Of a stretch of 64,000 bases of DNA, positions 57,670 to 64,000 are shown piece by piece. The stretch is taken from assembly GCA_005408345.1 (NCBI GenBank), contig SEMN01000141.1, positions 930,001 to 994,000 on the forward strand. Direction: 5' to 3'. The notes beneath the pieces are model-generated. The model searched no databases and was not told the DNA's origin. It worked only from the letters and a program-made list of their open reading frames with translations. The position numbers and the translations under genes were made by a program. The DNA is from Macquaria australasica (Eukaryota > Chordata > Actinopteri > Centrarchiformes > Percichthyidae). The stretch's first letter is position 1. The number at the start of each line of letters is the position of its first letter.

Positions 57670-59739
57670 TGCCGCGAAAACCACGCCTTCTCTACCTTCC
57701 ACTGCGTAATCTCTGCCCTGTTTACCAACCTGCAAGGAACATTTTAGGAGCAGTTGTCTATCAGATATTTGTATCTTTTTATAATCCCATCCACAATACC
57801 TAGAACTTTGCTTGCACAGAAGAACATGTACTCTTTTTCAAAATAGACAGATGTAAACATGCACTGAATTCATAGACAGCTAAACACACACATAAATGCA
57901 GGACTGCTCATCACTGTGCTGTGACCCTGCTTTCATGGTGAATGTGAGGGAAAATTAGGGCCAAACGAAGAGCTCTGTTCTGGGGGTATTTTGGAAGCCG
58001 GAGCTCTCTAATGGAAGATAGTAACACTTTTCTTTGAGGAAAGATTCAGGCTCTCTTGCTCTGTGTAATGAAACAGCTAATATTCTTGTACCTTCTCTGC
58101 CCAGCAATCAGACTCTTCTCCTCCTTTCCTTCCTCCCTCCTGCTCCGTGATATGTCTATTACTTTCAGCCTGCCTCACTCTTTTTTTCTTTATTTCAGGT
58201 CTTCTACTCCCACCCGCTAATTTTCACTTCTTTCTGCCTTTCTCTCTCCTTCACTATCTGCTGCCTTCCCACTCCTTCCCAGCACATTTCTATCTCTCTC
58301 TTTTCATCTATCACCTCCTCTGCAATGTTCTCATTTAATCATCCCCTCAAGAAATATATTCACCTCCGTACAACTGGGCTCCTATTAGATCATATACTCT
58401 GTTGTTACAGCTGTTATCGTGGCCAATTCCTGTGCTCTCGGGTGGCCAGGGGCTGCCATGTAAACAGTCCACTTCAGGAAATGCACACACAAAGAGGAGA
58501 AAAGATGCATACTGTAGGAAGTAACCTATTTAAAGTGTGTGAGCATGACGGTAGCTTAGGTCACAGCAACACATGTGCAATACAGGCACAGGTGTGTTGA
58601 CATCTCCATGTTAACAACGTGCTGTACATTCCCTGTTGCTTTACTTACACACTATGTCAGTTATCACACCTTTTTTGCAACTCACATCTCTGTCTCTCTC
58701 GTGCGAATTCAAGGCTCAAAGTAATAAAATCTACCTGGTAGCAATTTGGTGTGTTGATATTCATAGCAGCTGGCCTGAATAAGATTATCTTTTATCGATT
58801 TCTTTTTTTTCCTGGCAAACAGTAACATTTATTATTTACATGTTCAGAGAGGTAGCATCTACAGAACTCAAGTGCTAAGTGCTTGTTGAGTCACCCTTAA
58901 ATATGTGGGTTGGATTGAAAATGTCATTTTCCAGTCCAGAGTCCAATGAGGAGCTGCACTGTATGGGCTTTGCTCCCACAGGGAGTCTCCAGCTCTCCAT
59001 CAGGCAGGTACAGATCAAGCAAGGGAGCTGGGGAGGTGGGGCACACTCAGTCCCTCTAGACTGGTGTAATGAAATATCAGCTCTGAGAGGCTTGTTCTGC
59101 CTTCAGGGTGGTTAGCTAAGGCCCAGTTTAAGTTTACATTATGGACAGAATCCTAATGATCCCTGGCCCAGTCCTCCTACCGTGGGCTTTGCTGTTTTTA
59201 ATATATAAAGATCTGCTTTTTTAATTATCTTCATGTCATGTTACACTTCCTTTGCACCGCCTGTGAGAGGAAGGATGGCTGCTACTCCTACTGCAGCCTT
59301 CCCTGCTCTAGCCACCCGAATTCCATCTGCGCATTTATTCACACATGCACAATTTGCACGAAGCACACACACAAGCAGTGGAAATAGAAACAAATGCACC
59401 CTTTCATGTGAGCATACAACCACGCACAATTGCATATGCAAGAGCAGAGGAACATATGTAAATCAAATAAATATCTATTGTAGTTTATGCATGGTAGAAA
59501 ACCTGATGAACATAAGACAGGCACATCAGGCGTGTGCAGTGAACATGAACAAGGACATAATCTACACTGAGGAAAGAAATAAAATCACAAGATGCAAACA
59601 TGACTGTACCTACTGCTTGCAAACAGCAGCAAATGCAGATTTTGAAAGGGTCTAGGTTTTGTAATACATCTATTATATGTGGCTAATCCAAGTATACAAG
59701 CACACACCATGTAGATATAGTATGGTGCAATGTAAAGAA
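57670..59739. other. Non-coding stretch, no gene confirmed
   Basis: A pyrimidine-rich patch lies at 58100-58320. An exon-like 73-nt segment lies at 58935-59007 (acceptor ATTTTCCAG, donor GCAG|GTACAG, frame PESNEELHCMGFAPTGSLQL). The remainder is unique AT-rich sequence. Confidence 0.35.
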
Positions 59740-60120
59740 TGTTTTCATCTCTCCGTTCCCAAGTGATGTATCATAACAATAATCACTGTCAAGCCCAGAA
59801 TGAAGGTGTTTCTTTTAGAAAGAGGGATGAAGGCAGAACTGTGGTAATTATGCAGCCGTAATGGAGTCGGTGCCTAGTGAGAGCCTAATGAGCTTACTGG
59901 AGTCTACCATTGAGAATTGATTCCTGTAGAAAAAAAAGGGGGAAAAAGCGGTTGTGCTTGCAGGAGAGGGCCAATGGAGGTGAGCTTGTCTCCATTGTTG
60001 TGCACTTAATTGACAGGGAACCAACATGCACCGAAATTCCCCAAGAGCAATTAATAATAATGAAAGGCACAGAAATCTTTATACACGGAACATCCTGATC
60101 TGAAGCCTTTCATTGTACTG
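59740..60120. promoter_or_regulatory. Conserved-element-like block
   Basis: Unique sequence with GGTAATTATGCAGCC, GCCTAATGAGCTT, CACTTAATTGACAGG and GCAATTAATAATAATG. The CACTTAATTGACAGG segment has a PBX/MEIS-type TGACAG. One of the better enhancer-like blocks by eye. Confidence 0.4.
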
Positions 60121-60415
60121 TCACCTGTCGGGAGGAAGGTGTCTGATCACATTCTTAATAATGTGTGCGTGTGTGTGTCAGTGCATCTCACTGTCTTTTT
60201 CTTCTCTGCTATACTCTGCCTTAATGTACAAAATAAGATAAAACTGTCCATATCAGCAGGGGAAATTGAGATGTCTTTCCTGGGCTGGAAGAACTGTCAT
60301 AGACCTACTGCAGAAGAGGATGAAAAGAGAAGCACTTAACCCTGAAAGCAATGGAAATGAATCTGACTTTTTTGTGCTGCCCAAAAACCTGGCTAGTAGA
60401 CACGTATTATTTTGC

Positions 60416-60446
<31 letters not shown>

Positions 60447-61432
60447 ATAATGGTTCATGTCACTGTTTGCAGAGAGATTGTACTTACTTCAGAGGATCAT
60501 ATCATCTGATAGTCATGTTGCAGCAGTACATACTGTAAAAACAAACGTACCTTATGACAGTATAATATCCTAATTTCTCACATGTTCAGGCTGTGACATG
60601 GTCTTGTTGTCTTTTTCACCTTCCCAAAAAAAAACGACTAGTCTATTAGTATGGCAATCAAGCTCCCTTTCAGCACATCTACCAGCCACAGACAAAGCTT
60701 TCAGACATAATTTTCACACATACTTCACTCAGTAACTGCTCTCTCAGCATTTTTTACACTTTTCCTTTACCAGCCTTTTCTTTTGGCCTCTCGCTTGTCC
60801 TTCCTAATCATCTCTCTCACCACTAATGTTCATCCAATTTACTTACAATTACAGTAAGAGTAACAAAAATATTTCTTTTAATTAAGAAAACTAAGTTATG
60901 AAGGGACTGACTCGGGGTGGCAGTGACCATATGGACACTGGTGATACAATTCTGGCAAGTAGGCTGGTAACAGATGCCGCAGACCAGTTTATTTTCCCTG
61001 GAAGCAGGGATTCAAACTAAACTTAGTATATTCTTGTGAGCGATTTGCTTAATTTTGAGAGACAATGTTTTAGAAGAAGAATCATTTCACTTTGGTAAAA
61101 AAAACAGGTGTTGAGGGCCCAAATGGGACATAGTCCTCTTTATGAGTCCCTTCACAGTTGTTTACTGAATCGACTAACTTTGTTTTTCTTCTTGAACCAA
61201 TATGGGCATTTAAAAGTGGGAGTTATATTGAGCCTCGTAATAGTTTTTCAGCTACCAAGGCTTATAAATTAATCCCAGATGACATGTTTTGGGGTAAACG
61301 TGAAGCTTAGGAAATAGTTTAGTGGCTTTATCAGAAGCTTTGCCGCACAAACTCACCTCCACTCCCCCCACATTGCTCCTTGCTTGAAGCTCAGAAATTT
61401 CAAATATGCACAGCAGCAAAAATAACTCAATG

Positions 61433-61435
<3 letters not shown>
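60121..61435. other. Non-coding stretch with a (GT)n array
   Basis: Contains GT repeats at 60416-60441. A minus-strand 45-nt segment at 60488-60532 has a good acceptor and a strong GTAAGT donor but stops in all three frames. Confidence 0.45.

Positions 61436-61504
<69 letters not shown>
61436..61504 (+). repeat. (GT)34 microsatellite
   Basis: Sixty-nine bases of uninterrupted GT. His/Thr and Val/Cys frames over it are artefacts. Confidence 0.95.
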
Positions 61505-61506
<2 letters not shown>

Positions 61507-62313
61507 GAAGAGAGAGACAGAATTTGTGTGTACAATCTGCCCATCTGCCATGAACAGACAATGCGCTTCTTAGAATTTTGTCATATTCCACATTCAAGGT
61601 GTAGTACTGACCATGTGGTGGTGGGACCAAACATGCAAGCTGTCTAATGGGTGAATCTCAGGAAACTCATTTGACAGCTCTGCTGAAGAAACATCCTCCT
61701 CTGTGGGAGTTTTTTAATGCACATAGGGAGCTGATGTTTGGCCAGTCACAGTATAACACAGCTGAGCGTGCTGTAGCAGGAGTCTCTTAATTTTTTCCAT
61801 GAGAGAAACTGAAGCGCTACATATTTTCAAAGGGCAATAAGTGCAGTCTTATTCCCACCATAATACATCCACAGGGGGGTTATATGGTTTATGATCAATA
61901 CAAATGACTCGATCATGTCCCTTAGTGTTATGATCTCTGGCTTTCAAACTCACTTTCTAGCCCATTCCCAGCTCATACCCAAGCTCCTGTTTTATCTATA
62001 CTCGCATTTGCAATTGCTAAATGATGGAGGATGGTGCTACAAGCGAGCGAACAATGTTTTAACATTTGTTTTAACATTTCAGCTACAAAGGCTGGAAAGC
62101 CTCGTGCTCAAGCCAAAAAAGCAAATGACACAGCAGTATTATTATTGCAGTGTTTTGTATTTTGCATGGTGATGTATTACCTTTTTACAGGCTATTTCTG
62201 TTGGATCTCTGGTCTAATTAGCCACCTTATTCATCTCACTTGTGAATATATGACTTCATTGTTTGTTTTAGTTACAGACCACCTTGGATCAAGGGAGCGG
62301 GAGCAGTTGGCAT
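61505..62313. other. Non-coding stretch, no gene seen
   Basis: Unique sequence. A good acceptor (GTTTTAACATTTCAG, ending near 62080) starts an open frame reading TKAGKPRAQAKKANDTAV, but no donor of quality follows. Confidence 0.35.
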
Positions 62314-62352
62314 GGGGTGGAGGTGGTGGTGGGGGGTGGGGGGTGGGGGGGG
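62314..62352 (+). repeat. G-rich tract, strong G-quadruplex candidate
   Basis: Runs of four to eight G separated by one T, with GGTGG units before, on the plus strand. Confidence 0.75.
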
Positions 62353-62924
62353 TGTTGGCTGTGGAGGAGGAGATGAGTTCTATTAATGTTGTTGCAATTC
62401 CTGCTGGTTGCCAATAGAGGTCGATAGAGGTCATAGATTACTTAACAGACCTTTAAATCAGCTTACTGCTGCCTGAGGGGAAAACATTTATCATAATACT
62501 GCAGAGTTTTTCTGTTTTTGGAAGGGTTTTTTCAAATGGTTGCAATTGTAAATGCATGGGTGTGAGTGAGTCTGAGCAAAAAACTCTGCTTACAAATTAG
62601 CTCTTGCGTAAGCACTTTCAGTGTTAGAATGAAATGACAACAATGCGGCAAGAGTGGCTCAAGCACAATGGAGTAGAGTGTTATTATTTCTGTTAAGTGA
62701 AGGAGTGTGGGAGCACTTGAGGATGGTGGCCATCGGAAACCAGGCAGAGCTCAGTTTACACGTTGGTGCATCGAGCCACAGAGGCGTGTTGCTATAGAAG
62801 CAAGGGCAGGTTTTACAAAGGGACATTACACACCTACACACTAAAGAACTGTTCACTTAATGTGCTCCTGAGGGACTGGCTCACTGCAGCACACTCTATT
62901 CATCCCTCCCTCCTCTACCTTTCA

Positions 62925-62929
<5 letters not shown>
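62353..62929. other. Non-coding stretch, no gene seen
   Basis: Unique sequence between the G-rich tract and the (CT)n array, without repeats or supported exons. Confidence 0.4.

Positions 62930-62963
<34 letters not shown>
62930..62963 (+). repeat. (CT)17 microsatellite
   Basis: Pure CT array of about 34 bases within a pyrimidine-rich patch. Confidence 0.9.
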
Positions 62964-62966
<3 letters not shown>

Positions 62967-63359
62967 TTTTCACTATCTTCTCAGGGTGCAGGTGTCTAAT
63001 TCTGTGTATTAAAAACTGCCTGCAGTACTTAACTGTTGAATATTTCATGCCTTTTAATTTTTCCTGGTCACTTAAAGTAACTTTTACAATGTCTTTCCCT
63101 CCCTTTCTCCTTAGCTCTCCCTCTTTTTTTCTCACCACTCAAAATATATCTGCTGTTACTGTGGCAACATTTGCTGTATAGATGTACTCTACATTATCAT
63201 TATGAATAGAACTGACCCTAACATTTTACATTGAATGATGCAGGCTAACAACCCATTTTCTCCCACATGCTCTCCTCATCCTTCCAAATGAATCACATCA
63301 GAGGCAAAACTGGGGACTTCAGTGCTGACAGCAATGACAGTAACATACTTTATCATGGT

Positions 63360-63800
63360 GTTTCAAATCTCCATTGCAGTTATTAAATAGTCTAATGGAA
63401 ATCCCACAATGGCTTGACTGGACCGTTGAGGTTTGCTACGTGTGGGTGTGCCAAGGCCCAACATTCATAATGACCAGAATGGTTAAAAGCAGAGGAGAGC
63501 CAGCGCTGAATATTAATCATACATAAGAAATGACACAGGGCGGAACAGAATTTACAGCGTAGCCCCATGCTGTTCCATGAAGACAAAAATATACCAATCA
63601 AATGAAAAGGCTTTTGAAAATGCAATTAAACAGTGGCCCTGACTTAATTATGTTGCCTGTAGATACCAGTGGTTTTCATTAAGGATTTCATTGAATCTCT
63701 CCACCATTCTCCGTTTGACCCTGACCAACTGAAAGTGGACATTTTAACCTGCAGACTGTGTCCGCAGGTTAAAATGCTATTCATGAGCCGCTTCACTTCT
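63360..63800. promoter_or_regulatory. Conserved-element-like block with perfect hairpin
   Basis: Unique sequence with GCTGAATATTAATCATAC, GCAATTAAACAG and CTTAATTATG motifs. CATTTTAACCTGC (63740-63752) and its exact reverse complement (63764-63776) form a 13-bp inverted repeat with an 11-base spacer. Each arm carries an AACCTG/CAGGTT core like a ZEB or E-protein half-site. Confidence 0.4.
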
Positions 63801-64000
63801 TCATTTATAGAGCCACTTTGCCCCCTCAGGTATACTACAGTCCAGCACTTGGCTTCAATTCCATCCCTCCACTTCCATCAGGCGGTAGAGGGGGAGGAGG
63901 GAAGGGACAGCAGGGAGGTGGAAGAACGATGAGGTCTGGGGAGTGCATACCCCTGCAGAGTCAAACATCCCCAAACATTTCCAGGCATGCATTCATGGGA
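63801..64000. other. Non-coding stretch to the window end
   Basis: Short G+A-rich patch at 63885-63925. No feature is supported. Confidence 0.4.

Noticed and set aside
60488..60532. 45-nt minus-strand segment with good acceptor and strong GTAAGT donor
   Set aside because: All three frames contain stops, so it cannot be a coding exon. An untranslated exon cannot be excluded.
1..64000. tRNA, rRNA, CRISPR arrays, operons, bacterial or viral genome
   Set aside because: No tRNA B-box/cloverleaf, spaced direct repeats, dense coding or ribosome-binding sites. The texture is vertebrate nuclear DNA.

Overview
The window reads as non-coding nuclear DNA from a ray-finned fish, most likely a percomorph teleost. 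The grounds are: no dense ORFs, ribosome-binding sites or operons; general CpG depletion; very frequent long (CA)n/(GT)n and (CT)n/(GA)n microsatellites; two copies of a retroelement 3' tail of a kind common in teleost genomes; and a short TIR element and an LTR-like element of fish type. I found no complete protein-coding gene, tRNA, rRNA or known microRNA. The long open frames lie mostly in simple repeats or pyrimidine tracts and look like chance.

The best gene signal is a CpG-rich block at about 27.64-28.32 kb. On the minus strand it is preceded by a GC box (28415-28422) and a TATAAAA box (28369-28375), and it ends in a splice donor (CAAG|GTAGG at 27515/27514). I read this as a minus-strand promoter and a 5' untranslated first exon. 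A candidate second exon with an ATG ATG start and a GTAAGC donor lies 1.1 kb further on (26275-26389). If correct, positions 1-26 kb are the start of a long intron, and 28.4-64 kb is upstream sequence or intron of a longer isoform. Several other exon-like segments have good splice signals and open frames (minus: 40635-40724; plus: 45045-45199, 48681-48809, 31021-31090, 33677-33767, 58935-59007). I recognise none of the peptides, and each is weak evidence alone.

The rest is non-coding. About 20 blocks of unique, non-repetitive sequence rich in TAAT, CCAAT, octamer, CRE-like or X-box motifs look like conserved non-coding elements of the kind found around developmental or neuronal genes. Examples are 440-700, 4220-4450, 6540-6740, 18220-18610, 21440-21690, 25870-26340, 34480-34990, 38030-38340, 42360-42700, 48220-48680, 57180-57620, 59740-60120 and 63360-63800. 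Conservation cannot be tested from one sequence, so this is inference from composition.

Between these blocks are microsatellites, long purine or pyrimidine domains (7.1-7.9, 8.2-9.0, 9.74-10.03, 13.9-14.3 and 48.5-49.5 kb), G-rich tracts, a Z-DNA-prone tract, and remnants of mobile elements (2.16, 24.56, 30.3, 39.4, 40.1-40.5 and 53.4 kb). Overall the window looks like the first intron and promoter surroundings of a large, heavily regulated vertebrate gene that I cannot name.
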